A DNA stretch of 50,062 nt from an uncultured Bacteroidota bacterium (lineage in GTDB: Bacteria; Bacteroidota; Bacteroidia; Bacteroidales; VadinHA17): assembly GCA_903824785.1 (NCBI GenBank), contig CAIJYD010000075.1:1-50062 (forward strand), read 5' to 3'. The first letter of the stretch is position 1. Every line of letters begins with the position of its first letter. The position numbers were made by a program, and so were the translations under genes. The notes below the pieces were generated by a model that was given only the letters and a program-made list of their open reading frames with translations, did not search any database and was not told the DNA's origin. This document shows positions 17,803-27,231 of the stretch, one piece after another.

Positions 17803-17836
17803 ACCGTTCTCTGGAAAAACAGAGAACGGTTTTTTT
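17803..17836 (+). terminator. Leader terminator (candidate attenuator) upstream of gltB
   Basis: ACCGTTCTCT (17803-17812) pairs perfectly with AGAGAACGGT (17821-17830) around an 8-nt loop, followed by a T7 tract to 17836. It ends 35 nt before the gltB start codon on the same strand. No gene ends upstream on this strand (zwf is divergent), so it can only stop a short leader RNA or control gltBD. Confidence 0.9.
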
Positions 17837-17871
17837 GTGTAAAAGAAGTTTAAGAAAGTAAGATAACTATT

Positions 17872-20800
17872 ATGAAGACAGAACGGCCACAACAGCAGGG
17901 ATTATACAGGCAGGAGTTTGAACATGAGAATTGCGGAATAGGATTTGTTGCACACCTCAAAGGGAAAAAATCTCATTCAATTATAAAACAAGGCCTCGAC
18001 ATCCTGTCCAACATGACTCACCGAGGTGCGGAAGGAGCCGACAGCAAAACAGGCGATGGAGCCGGTGTTCTTATTCAGGTACCCCGCGATTTTTATCTTA
18101 TCCAGGGATATGCTCTTCCTCCTGAAGGTCAGTTTGGAACAGGACTTGTGTTTTTTCCGCAGGATAGCTCTGATGCCGGAAAGTGCCGCGAGATATTTCT
18201 TAATATAATCTCGGAAGAAGGTGTAAATCTTATCGGTTTCCGTGATGTGCCTCGCAATAACTCCGTAATAGGAGAAATTGCACGCGCTGCTGAACCGGAT
18301 ATTACACAGATTCTTCTGGGTGCCGATGTCTCTCAGGAAGATCTTGAGCGCAAACTGTATATCATTAGAAAACGTACCGAAAACTCCATCCGCAATTCTG
18401 ACATTAATCAGAAAAATCTGTTCTACCTTCCCAGCCTTTCAACAAAAGTCCTTATATATAAAGGTATGCTTACCTCCATGCAGCTCGGGGAATACTTCCT
18501 CGATCTGAATGATGAACGTTTACAAAGTGCTATAGCTCTGGTACATTCACGGTTCAGTACCAATACGTTCCCCAGCTGGGATCTTGCCCAGCCCTTCAGA
18601 ATGCTCGGACATAACGGTGAGATAAACACAATAAAAGGTAATCGCTTCTGGATGGAGGCTCGGGAGTCGATACTTAAATCCGAAAAGCTTGGCGATCTTT
18701 CGAGATTATATCCGATAATTGAACCTGATAAAAGTGACTCAGCCTCACTCGATAATGTTCTGGAATTTCTCATTATGAGCGGAAAGTCTCTTCCTTATGC
18801 CATGTCAGTTCTTATTCCCGAATCAATAAATAGCAAAAATCCTATCTCCCCGGAACTTAAGGCCTTCTATCATTATCACTCCACATTTCTGGAACCATGG
18901 GACGGCCCTGCTTCACTTATATTTTCCGATGGCCGTTATATTGGCGGAATGCTCGACAGAAACGGTTTGAGACCATCGAGGTATCTGATAACTACCAACG
19001 ACCTCATCGTTATGGGATCGGAAGCCGGTGTACAGACCTTTCCTCCTGAAGAGATCAGAAAAAAAGGCCGTTTGAAACCTGGTAAAATGCTACTTGTTGA
19101 TACTGAAGCCGGCAAAATTTTCTATGATAAGGAGCTGAAAGCCAAACTGGCTGCAGAATATCCTTACGGCCAATGGATACAGCAAAATATGGTCAACCTT
19201 GAAGAGATTGAAACCGGTCACGTGGAGTCTCCGGAGATGGGTGATCAGTATAACAAATATCTGACCTCCTTCAATTATTCCCTTGAAGATACCGACAGGA
19301 TCATTAAAGAGATGGCTGCCTCCGGAAAAGAACCAATCGGTTCAATGGGCAATGATGTTCCGGTTGCCGTTCTCTCAATAAAACCATACAGGTTATTCAA
19401 CTATTTCAAACAATTATTCGCCCAGGTAACAAACCCTCCGATAGATCCTATCAGGGAGGAACTCGTTATGACTTTATCTGGCTTCCTCGGATCTCTTCAG
19501 CAGAACCTCCTTGAGACTTCACCCGACCATGTTAAGATGGTCCGGTTCAGAAATCCTGTAATATCCAATACCTATTTTCAGGTTGTTAAAAACCTGAGAT
19601 ACAAAGGTTTCTCAGCTGCAAACCTCTCTTTGCTCTTTGATACCGATAAGGGCGCTGAAGGTCTGCAAAAAGCTGTGGAACAATTATGTATAGATTCCGA
19701 GCAAGCTGTCGATTCAGGCAAAAACTATATCATTCTTTCCGATCGTGGAATTACTGAAAACAGAGCACCGGTACCATCTCTTATGGCTGTTTCTGCCGTT
19801 CACCATCACCTCATCAAGACTCGCAAAAGGATGCAGATAGATATCGTGGTTGAATCGGCCGAACCACGTGAAGTAATGCATTTTGCCCTGCTCTTCGGTT
19901 ATGGAGCCAGTATAATAAATCCTTATATGGCTTTCGCAGTAATAGATAAACTGGTAAAAGAAAAGGCTATTCAGCTCGACTATCAGAGAGCCGAAGAAAA
20001 CTATGTCAATTCAGTCAACAAAGGGATCCTCAAGATAATGTCTAAAATGGGGATCAGCACACTCAGAAGCTACAGATCATCTCAGATTTTTGAAGCTATC
20101 GGAATTCATACTGACGTAATTAACAGGTACTTTGCCGGAACAATATCACGAATTGGCGGCATAGGAATGAGTGAAATTGCTGAAGAGGTTCTAATTCCTC
20201 ACAGAAAAGCCTTTAAAGAGGAGTTACAACCCGGGATGCTTACAGAAGGGGTATATTCCTACAGAAAACATGGAGAACATCATGCCTGGAATCCCGAAAC
20301 AATATCACTGCTTCAATGGAGCACAAAAACAGGTGATTACAATAAGTTCAAAGAATACAGCAAATGTATAAATGACGATACCGCCAGACCCGGATTCATC
20401 AGGGGGTTATTGAGAATTAAAACAAATCCGATTCCTATTGAGGAGGTTGAACCTGTTGAAAATATTATGAAGCGTTTTGTAACAGGTGCTATGTCGTATG
20501 GGTCCATAAGCCGCGAGGCTCATGAAACACTGGCCATTGCGATGAACCGCATCGGAGGCCGAAGTAATACGGGTGAAGGTGGAGAAGACCCGACGCGTTT
20601 CTTACCGCTTGAAAACGGAGACAGTGCCAGAAGTGCCATAAAACAGGTTGCCAGCGGACGTTTTGGAGTTACTACCGATTATCTGGTAAATGCCGATGAG
20701 ATACAGATCAAAATTGCACAGGGAGCAAAACCGGGTGAAGGAGGTCAGCTTCCCGGTCATAAAGTTGATAAGATAATTGCAAAAACGAGGTACTCAATAC

Positions 20801-22398
20801 CGGGAATCACACTTATATCACCTCCGCCCCATCACGATATCTACTCAATTGAAGATCTGTCACAGCTAATCTTCGACCTTAAAAATGTCAACCCAAAGGC
20901 AAAGATAAGTGTGAAACTTGTCTCAGAAAGCGGTGTTGGAACAATTGCTGCGGGTGTTACAAAAGCCGGCGCCGACCTGATAACCATCAGCGGCTACGAA
21001 GGCGGAACCGGCGCCAGCCCTTCATCATCAATCAAACACGCTGGTCTTCCTCTTGAGCTGGGACTGGCAGAATCGCAGCAGACTCTCGTAATGAACAACC
21101 TGCGCAGAAAAGTTATTCTTCAGGCCGACGGGCAGCTTAAAAGCGGCAAGGATATTATAATGACAGCATTAATGGGTGCCGAGGAATTTGGTTTTGCAAC
21201 CTCCGCGCTTGTTGTTCTGGGCTGCGTTATGATGCGCAAATGTCACCTTAATACATGCCCCGTAGGTGTTGCCACCCAAAATGCCGAACTGAGAAAACGG
21301 TTTATGGGGAAAGCCGACCATCTTGTTACTTTTTTCCGCTTCCTGGCAGAAGAGGTGCGCGAACATCTTGCCGAACTTGGTTACACTAAAATGGATGATA
21401 TTATTGGCCGGTTCGATCTCCTTGAAAGAAACCCGGAGGTTGATCACTGGAAAATCAAAAACATTGATCTTAGCGGACTGCTATTCATGCCTTTGGAATC
21501 AAAAGTAAATGCGATTCACTGCGTTGATATACAGGACCATAAAATTGATCACATTCTCGACATCCAGTTGATTGCAGAGGCAGAACAAGCCCTTGCCCGT
21601 AAGCAGCCTGTTGAAATACAAAAGATGATTCACAATACCGACCGCACAACCGGCGCAATGCTCTCAGGAAAAATTGCCACTCTTTATGGATCAGAAGGGT
21701 TACCCGACGGAACTATTAAATGCAGATTCTCAGGATCGGCAGGACAGAGCTTTGGGGCCTTCCTGTCACCGGGGGTAGAGCTGCATCTGGAAGGTGATTC
21801 AAATGATTATCTGGGAAAAGGCCTCTCCGGTGGCCGGATTATTGTTGTTCCTCCGGTAGGTTCAACATTTAAACCCGACGAAAATATAATCATTGGTAAT
21901 ACGGTTCTTTATGGAGCAACCAGAGGCGAAATCTTCATTTCAGGTGTTGCCGGTGAACGTTTCGGGGTACGAAACAGCGGAGCAAATGCTGTCGTTGAAG
22001 GTGTTGGTAATCATTGCTGTGAATATATGACCGGGGGCCGGGTGGTTGTTCTGGGTAAAACCGGAAGCAACTTTGCTGCCGGAATGAGCGGTGGAATTGC
22101 TTATGTATTCAACGAAAACGGCGATTTTGACTATTACTGTAACATGGGAATGGTTGAGTTATCACTTGTTGAGGACTATGGAGATGTTAATGAACTTACA
22201 AATCTCATTATGCGCCACTTTCAGTTCACCGGAAGTAAAAAAGCAAAAATGATTCTTGAGGACCCTAAGAAATATCTCTCAATGTTTATTAAGGTAATAC
22301 CTTATGATTACAAGAAAGTGCTTCAGGAACAGAAACTCGAAGAGATCAGAAAGAAGATAGCTGATGTTGAACTGGACCTTGAGATAAGCGCAAGCTAA
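17872..22398 (+). CDS. gltB: Glutamate synthase (NADPH), large subunit
   Basis: Transfers the amide group of glutamine to 2-oxoglutarate, making two glutamates; with glutamine synthetase it forms the GS-GOGAT ammonia assimilation route. The 1508-aa length is standard. The N-terminal glutaminase domain follows a 20-residue propeptide, and Cys21 (in ENCGIGFVAH) is the predicted nucleophile exposed by cleavage. The central and FMN synthase domains follow (SYGSISREAHETLAIAMNR, GEGGEDPTRF, KPGEGGQLPGHKV). The 3Fe-4S ligands are in CVMMRKCHLNTCPVG near 1119-1133, and the C-terminal beta-helix (GGRVVVLGKTG) closes the protein. It is preceded by a probable attenuator leader and followed by gltD. Confidence 0.98.
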   Translation: MKTERPQQQGLYRQEFEHENCGIGFVAHLKGKKSHSIIKQGLDILSNMTHRGAEGADSKTGDGAGVLIQVPRDFYLIQGYALPPEGQFGTGLVFFPQDSSDAGKCREIFLNIISEEGVNLIGFRDVPRNNSVIGEIARAAEPDITQILLGADVSQEDLERKLYIIRKRTENSIRNSDINQKNLFYLPSLSTKVLIYKGMLTSMQLGEYFLDLNDERLQSAIALVHSRFSTNTFPSWDLAQPFRMLGHNGEINTIKGNRFWMEARESILKSEKLGDLSRLYPIIEPDKSDSASLDNVLEFLIMSGKSLPYAMSVLIPESINSKNPISPELKAFYHYHSTFLEPWDGPASLIFSDGRYIGGMLDRNGLRPSRYLITTNDLIVMGSEAGVQTFPPEEIRKKGRLKPGKMLLVDTEAGKIFYDKELKAKLAAEYPYGQWIQQNMVNLEEIETGHVESPEMGDQYNKYLTSFNYSLEDTDRIIKEMAASGKEPIGSMGNDVPVAVLSIKPYRLFNYFKQLFAQVTNPPIDPIREELVMTLSGFLGSLQQNLLETSPDHVKMVRFRNPVISNTYFQVVKNLRYKGFSAANLSLLFDTDKGAEGLQKAVEQLCIDSEQAVDSGKNYIILSDRGITENRAPVPSLMAVSAVHHHLIKTRKRMQIDIVVESAEPREVMHFALLFGYGASIINPYMAFAVIDKLVKEKAIQLDYQRAEENYVNSVNKGILKIMSKMGISTLRSYRSSQIFEAIGIHTDVINRYFAGTISRIGGIGMSEIAEEVLIPHRKAFKEELQPGMLTEGVYSYRKHGEHHAWNPETISLLQWSTKTGDYNKFKEYSKCINDDTARPGFIRGLLRIKTNPIPIEEVEPVENIMKRFVTGAMSYGSISREAHETLAIAMNRIGGRSNTGEGGEDPTRFLPLENGDSARSAIKQVASGRFGVTTDYLVNADEIQIKIAQGAKPGEGGQLPGHKVDKIIAKTRYSIPGITLISPPPHHDIYSIEDLSQLIFDLKNVNPKAKISVKLVSESGVGTIAAGVTKAGADLITISGYEGGTGASPSSSIKHAGLPLELGLAESQQTLVMNNLRRKVILQADGQLKSGKDIIMTALMGAEEFGFATSALVVLGCVMMRKCHLNTCPVGVATQNAELRKRFMGKADHLVTFFRFLAEEVREHLAELGYTKMDDIIGRFDLLERNPEVDHWKIKNIDLSGLLFMPLESKVNAIHCVDIQDHKIDHILDIQLIAEAEQALARKQPVEIQKMIHNTDRTTGAMLSGKIATLYGSEGLPDGTIKCRFSGSAGQSFGAFLSPGVELHLEGDSNDYLGKGLSGGRIIVVPPVGSTFKPDENIIIGNTVLYGATRGEIFISGVAGERFGVRNSGANAVVEGVGNHCCEYMTGGRVVVLGKTGSNFAAGMSGGIAYVFNENGDFDYYCNMGMVELSLVEDYGDVNELTNLIMRHFQFTGSKKAKMILEDPKKYLSMFIKVIPYDYKKVLQEQKLEEIRKKIADVELDLEISAS

Positions 22399-22399
22399 T

Positions 22400-22435
22400 G
22401 GGCTCAGGGCACAGTGCAGAGGGCGCAGGGCACAG
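22400..22435 (+). repeat. Imperfect 15-nt direct repeat in the gltB-gltD gap
   Basis: GGGCTCAGGGCACAG (22400-22414) recurs as GGGCGCAGGGCACAG (22421-22435) with a 6-nt spacer. The G-rich composition contrasts with the AT-rich surroundings. It resembles low-complexity GGGC/CAGGGCACAG intergenic tracts; no function is evident. Confidence 0.6.
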
Positions 22436-22529
22436 GGGAACTAAATGCAGTGGTGAATCCCAAATTTGGGTCTTAACATAAAAAATTACACAATACAGGA
22501 AACGATTAACGATTTTATAAAAAGATATT

Positions 22530-23951
22530 ATGGCTGATATTAACGGATTTTTAAAGATAAAAAGGAAAGAAGCCGGAAACAGGCCGTTGAACGAAAGGAT
22601 TCGCGACCATAGTGAAGTGGAACAGGTGCTTAACAGCGAAGACAGAATGCTCCAGGCATCGAGATGCATGGATTGTGGTATTCCATTCTGTCACTGGAGT
22701 TGTCCGGTTGATAATTTAATACCTGAATGGAACGAACTGCTTTATAAGGGCGACTGGAAAGGAGCATACTCACGGCTCTCTTCCACAAATAACTTCCCGG
22801 AATTTACAGGAAGGATCTGTCCTGCAAGCTGTGAACATGCCTGTGTTCTGAATATTAATCAGGAACCGGTTACTATTCGCGAAAATGAGGTCGCCATAGT
22901 TGAAAAAGCATTTTCCGAAGGCTACATCAAACCTGCTCCTCCAAAAAGCAGCACCGGTAAAAAAGTGGCTGTTATAGGAAGTGGTCCTTCAGGAATGGCC
23001 GCTGCCGATCTCCTGAATAAAGCAGGTCACCTTGTAACCCTTTTTGAAAAAAACAATGAAGCCGGTGGATTATTAAGATACGGCATCCCCGATTTTAAAC
23101 TGAGCAAAGCTATCATCGACCGCCGACTCGACCTGATGATGAAGGAAGGTCTTATTATTAAAACAGGTGTGAATATTGGAAAAGATATTTCCGGAAAAGA
23201 GATTCTGGAACAATTCGATGCTATCTGCATAGCTATTGGTTCTACTCATCCGCGCGACCTTAATGCCGACGGCAGGGACCTTACAGGAATTCATTTTGCA
23301 ATGGATTTTCTCTCCCTGCAGAACCGTGTTAATTCAGGTCAGATCAATTCATTGGAAAACACAATAAATGCTGAAGGCAAAAAAGTGGTTGTAATAGGAG
23401 GCGGCGATACAGGTTCCGATTGTGTTGGAACATCGATAAGGCAGAGAGCTGAGAAAGTAACACAGATTGAGATACTTCCCAAGCCACCTTTAACCCGTGC
23501 CGATAATAATCCGTGGCCCTACTGGGGTAAAATTCTGAAAACATCAACATCCCACGAGGAGGGTTGCGAAAGATACTGGAATCTCTCAACCGTTAAGTTT
23601 ACAGGTGCTGACAAAAAGGTAACAGGTGTTGAAGTGGAAGAGGTTGAATGGAAAATCAGTGACGGACGGTACAATATGAGCGTTGTTCCCGGAACAAAAA
23701 AAATAATTGAAGCTGACCTCGTTCTGCTTGCTATGGGATTCGTCCATCCGGCTTGGGATGGATTACTTACTGAGCTTGAACTGGAGCCGGATCAGAGAAA
23801 AAACATCAGGGTAAACACCAGCCAGCTGACCAGCTGTCAGAAAGTATTTGCTGCAGGCGACTCAATAATGGGAGCCAGCCTGGTAGTGAATGCAATTGCA
23901 TCTGGAAGAAGGGTAGCAAAAGAGATCGACAGGTTCCTTCGGGAATCCTGA
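22530..23951 (+). CDS. gltD: Glutamate synthase, small (beta) subunit
   Basis: FAD protein passing electrons from NADPH to GltB. The 473-aa protein has the N-terminal Cys-rich 4Fe-4S region (CMDCGIPFCHWSCP near 45, CPASCEHAC near 92), an FAD-binding Rossmann fold (VIGSGPSGMAAADLL near 146), an NADPH-binding fold (VVIGGGDTGSDCVG near 286) and the C-terminal FAD segment VFAAGDSIMGASLVV. It lies 131 nt behind gltB with no terminator between them, so it is very likely co-transcribed. The gap is larger than usual and holds a G-rich repeat. Confidence 0.97.
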   Translation: MADINGFLKIKRKEAGNRPLNERIRDHSEVEQVLNSEDRMLQASRCMDCGIPFCHWSCPVDNLIPEWNELLYKGDWKGAYSRLSSTNNFPEFTGRICPASCEHACVLNINQEPVTIRENEVAIVEKAFSEGYIKPAPPKSSTGKKVAVIGSGPSGMAAADLLNKAGHLVTLFEKNNEAGGLLRYGIPDFKLSKAIIDRRLDLMMKEGLIIKTGVNIGKDISGKEILEQFDAICIAIGSTHPRDLNADGRDLTGIHFAMDFLSLQNRVNSGQINSLENTINAEGKKVVVIGGGDTGSDCVGTSIRQRAEKVTQIEILPKPPLTRADNNPWPYWGKILKTSTSHEEGCERYWNLSTVKFTGADKKVTGVEVEEVEWKISDGRYNMSVVPGTKKIIEADLVLLAMGFVHPAWDGLLTELELEPDQRKNIRVNTSQLTSCQKVFAAGDSIMGASLVVNAIASGRRVAKEIDRFLRES

Positions 23952-23959
23952 TCTTTTTC

Positions 23960-24703
23960 TCACCTTTTTTTCAGGACAGATAGAATATCAATATAAGAAT
24001 TAAGAAGGTTGGATGAATCAACTCCGCAAAGGAGAAAGGTACATCCGTCATTCAGTTCCGATAACATTGGTTCAGCTTTCATGCCGAATATTCCATAAGG
24101 CAAACCTGCTTTACGGCATTTGTCCTTAATAATTTTAATGGTCGATACTACATCAGGATGGGAAAGCTGTCCGGTAAGTCCCATGCTTGCTGAAAGATCA
24201 TAAGGCCCGATAAAAATTGAATCAATACCTTTTACCTCCAGGATGGCATCGATGTTCCTTACCCCTTCAATATTTTCAATCTGGATCATAATCACAAGGT
24301 TCTTATTGGCACCCTCAAGATAATCGGTGAATCCGGGACCGAATTTGTGCGCCCGTGCAAGCCCCACACTCCTTTTCCCTTCCAGCGGATACTTTGAAGA
24401 CTGAACCACCCTCCTTGCCTCTTCAGCAGTGTTAACCATCGGAACAAGAATTCCGTCACATCCCGTATCAAGAACCCGTTTGATCCATATTTCATCATTC
24501 CCCGGAACTCTTACTATTCTCAGCAGTTTTTCGCCGGTAACCTGAAGGGCATTCTCTACATTCTCAAGAGATAATGAGGAATGTTCCATGTCAATCATTA
24601 CCCAGTCAAACCCGGTTATCGAAATAATCTCAGCTACCTGAGGGGAAGCCATCGAAATAATAGTACCAATAAGAGGTTTACTGAAAGGTTTTTCTGCTTT
24701 CAT
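23960..24703 (-). CDS. HpcH/HpaI-family class II pyruvate aldolase
   Basis: A 247-aa TIM-barrel aldolase of the HpaI/GarL/YfaU group, which cleave 2-keto-3-deoxy acids into pyruvate and an aldehyde. Signature stretches are GFDWVMIDMEHSSLS (early catalytic and substrate loop), DTGCDGILVPMVNTAEEA, IMIQIENIEGV (metal Glu) and IFIGPYDLSASMG (metal Asp). Length is normal. The stop is 9 nt from the convergent gltD stop. The substrate (sugar-acid or aromatic-pathway type) cannot be told, and no pathway partner gene is adjacent. Confidence 0.9.
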   Translation of the reverse strand: MKAEKPFSKPLIGTIISMASPQVAEIISITGFDWVMIDMEHSSLSLENVENALQVTGEKLLRIVRVPGNDEIWIKRVLDTGCDGILVPMVNTAEEARRVVQSSKYPLEGKRSVGLARAHKFGPGFTDYLEGANKNLVIMIQIENIEGVRNIDAILEVKGIDSIFIGPYDLSASMGLTGQLSHPDVVSTIKIIKDKCRKAGLPYGIFGMKAEPMLSELNDGCTFLLCGVDSSNLLNSYIDILSVLKKR

Positions 24704-24832
24704 AATGAAAAAATTAAAGTGTTAAAATCCGGTAACTGTAAAAATATCTCAAAGGAAAAAACTTATAATCACTCAATACCAACTAAAAATCTAAGATAAC
24801 TATTTTAACCACGATCCATTCTTTTCCCGGAA

Positions 24833-25390
24833 TTATTCAATTATAATATCATACTTATTCAAAAGTCCCTCTATGCCCGCATGGGAAAACCTTGCTTTTC
24901 TGATATTATTTACTTCCGGATCAATAGAATAATAAGAAGCTGCCGTAAAATCTGCCTCTTTAAGAATTGTCTTATTGAAAACAGTATTGGTTAAATCAGA
25001 ATGTGAAAATATTGATCCCGTTAAGTCAGCCTCTGTGAAATCAACATTTTTCACCGATGAATTAATAAACATGGTCTTTTTTAACTTTTTCCCGGCAAAC
25101 GAACAATAGTCAAGCTGGCAACCGTTGAATTTAACTTTGAAAAAAGAGTCGGAAGAATCGCTGAAATTTACCCCAAGCAGTTTACAGTCATTAAAAACAA
25201 TATTGTTGATCAGGCAGTTATTCAGCTTTACAAGAGCAAGGTTACAACCTGTAAAAACACAATCAATAAGTTTTGTATATGCCAGCATTCCGTTTGAAAA
25301 ATCACAGTTAAGAAATGAGCAGCCCTCAAACTCAGCATCTCTGGTCTCCGCTTCCTCAAATCTTAAGTTTTCAAAAACTCTCTCTTCCAT
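24833..25390 (-). CDS. Pentapeptide-repeat protein
   Basis: The 185-aa protein is built of tandem A(D/N)LxX-type repeats (for example FEGCSFLNCDFSNGMLAYTK, and VDFTEADLTGSIFSHSDLTN near 115-135), which fold into a right-handed quadrilateral beta-helix. No extra domain or signal peptide is visible. Its ATG shares one base with the stop of the upstream M64 peptidase gene (TAATG at 25390), so the two are translationally coupled. Some family members mimic DNA and protect gyrase from quinolones, but here the function is unknown. Confidence 0.88.
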   Translation of the reverse strand: MEERVFENLRFEEAETRDAEFEGCSFLNCDFSNGMLAYTKLIDCVFTGCNLALVKLNNCLINNIVFNDCKLLGVNFSDSSDSFFKVKFNGCQLDYCSFAGKKLKKTMFINSSVKNVDFTEADLTGSIFSHSDLTNTVFNKTILKEADFTAASYYSIDPEVNNIRKARFSHAGIEGLLNKYDIIIE

Positions 25391-26868
25391 TACTTCACAA
25401 GCTGATTTATTACATCCTCTATCGACCTGCTGCAGACTTTACAGAATACCAGATGCCTTGTGTACATGATACAGTCAACCTGAGGACGATATAATCCCTT
25501 TGCCAGATAACCGGCTCCTTCAAAAGCACCCACTTTATCCCTGAATTTTTCTTTTGCAAACGACTCATTCTCCTGATTCATCTGCCTTGTAAAAAGCTCT
25601 TCCATAACTGCTTCCGGCACCATTGCTTTCCGCAGGCTATCACGCTCTTTCTGTATGGCATAACCTGCCTTATCAAATTCAGCTTTATTCCATTCGGTGG
25701 GCAGCGGTGTTCCTGACTCCACCAGATCTTTCCATTTAAGATTGTTTTTATCGAACAATGCCGTTATGTTTGATTCCCATGGTTCAATTTTAACTTCCGG
25801 CACTTCATAGGAGACTGCCGAGGTATAATACTCATCGGCAAGGGCCGCAATATGATGTCCCATCTCATGGATCATAATGTATTCTGAAAATTTATTGTCA
25901 GCAGCAACGGTAGTGTACAGATTATATATACCACCTCCCCCATAAGTTCTTTCATTAACCATAATAACCATCAGGTCGTAAGGAACTTCGGAGGCAATGT
26001 CACGTATTGTTCTGTTATCGTACGAAAGTGCATACCGCTCCGAGTCGAAGCTGCTGTAATGAACCGTCAGCGGGGTGCGCCTGAATACTCCATGGTGTGG
26101 CTTATTCACTCCGGATAACTCAGCAGGGGTCTCTATTGCCCTGATATTAAAATCTTTACTATGCGATTTAAATGGCTCAGCATTCATAAGATATCCCGCC
26201 AGTCTTGTTGCATCATTTCTGAACTTTTCCATCTCCGTTTCGGAATAACCATCGCCAAGAATAACAAGATCTGCCTTCTGATCTGCCGGTCCGTTCTCTG
26301 CAATAACATCAACTTTATTTGTATGAATAAGATCCGCAGGGTTTACTGCCCTTGAATCAGGATCAATATCTGACGTCCATATTGTACTGAAATTATTTAA
26401 AGCATCCCTCTTTTTCAATATTACAGTTACAGGTTTAATAGGCCAGGGAAACCTCAGCGATTCCTGGAATGTACCCCATTTTTCATTCGCTTCAGGTATA
26501 GTCTGCCATTCACCGAAAATGCTCGCAAACCCTCTTGAATAGAGAAGTACCTTTGACTCCTTATCAATAACTTCAAAGAAATATAAACCTAGTTTCAGCT
26601 TATCTGTCAGACTTTTCCTGCTTCCGCTCCAGATCCCATCCGAAACAATCCGGTCAGTTGCAAAATGCTCCTCAGATGCAGTACCTGAATGAAAGTAATC
26701 CAACCGCATTGTTTTGTCAATAAAATAGTTGCTATAGTCAACATCACCCTTGTCTATTGAAGGGATCTCAGCTGAGACCGGTAATTGTACCGCTTCCGTT
26801 TTTGTATTTACATTCTTGCAGGAAGAATAGATCAGGATAGCAAACAGGATAATAAAATGTCGGGCCAT
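25390..26868 (-). CDS. M64-family (IgA peptidase-like) zinc metallopeptidase, exported
   Basis: The 492-aa protein has a signal peptide with a possible lipobox (FAILIYSSC, Cys about 17). An N-terminal beta domain (about 40-185) precedes the peptidase domain. The zinc signature HEMGHHIAALADEYY near residue 332 matches the HExxH...DEY of family M64 (the Clostridium ramosum IgA protease family). Upstream, LVILGDGYSETEMEKFRND is the conserved start of M64 domains. A C-terminal cysteine segment (CIMYTRHLVFCKVC) is typical of the family. The product is probably surface-exposed. IgA specificity should not be assumed. It is coupled by overlapping stop/start to the pentapeptide-repeat gene. Confidence 0.9.
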   Translation of the reverse strand: MARHFIILFAILIYSSCKNVNTKTEAVQLPVSAEIPSIDKGDVDYSNYFIDKTMRLDYFHSGTASEEHFATDRIVSDGIWSGSRKSLTDKLKLGLYFFEVIDKESKVLLYSRGFASIFGEWQTIPEANEKWGTFQESLRFPWPIKPVTVILKKRDALNNFSTIWTSDIDPDSRAVNPADLIHTNKVDVIAENGPADQKADLVILGDGYSETEMEKFRNDATRLAGYLMNAEPFKSHSKDFNIRAIETPAELSGVNKPHHGVFRRTPLTVHYSSFDSERYALSYDNRTIRDIASEVPYDLMVIMVNERTYGGGGIYNLYTTVAADNKFSEYIMIHEMGHHIAALADEYYTSAVSYEVPEVKIEPWESNITALFDKNNLKWKDLVESGTPLPTEWNKAEFDKAGYAIQKERDSLRKAMVPEAVMEELFTRQMNQENESFAKEKFRDKVGAFEGAGYLAKGLYRPQVDCIMYTRHLVFCKVCSRSIEDVINQLVK

Positions 26869-27231
26869 TTTAATAAGTTTTAAAGTTAAATTGAAAATAT
26901 AAAATTACAGAAAGTTCAAGAATAATTGCGACTCTCAAATAACTACTTTAAAAATTGCCGGATCTCTTATCCTTTTCCATTACAGCCTCCGTTAATCTCC
27001 GGAACAAATTACTCCTTCGTCCATGCAGGTTTAGAAATATTGAGATAACTAAATTCTCAGGTTTGCGGAATGAATAGGAATGAAAAAGAAATAAAGAGAA
27101 AATTTGTCGCTTTGAGATATTTGATATATTTTGTCTGCATAATAATATACCTGTAAAAAAAACTTCCTGCTTGAAATCGAATAAGACAATAAATAACCTG
27201 TTATAACCATCCTGAAAAGGAATCTTGAATT
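26869..27231. other. Divergent intergenic region, M64 peptidase / TIM-barrel hydrolase
   Basis: About 360 nt of AT-rich DNA without a plausible gene. Near matches to the -7 box (for example GATATATTTTG around 27120) carry an extra base and are not exact. I see no strong hairpin or repeat. Confidence 0.5.
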
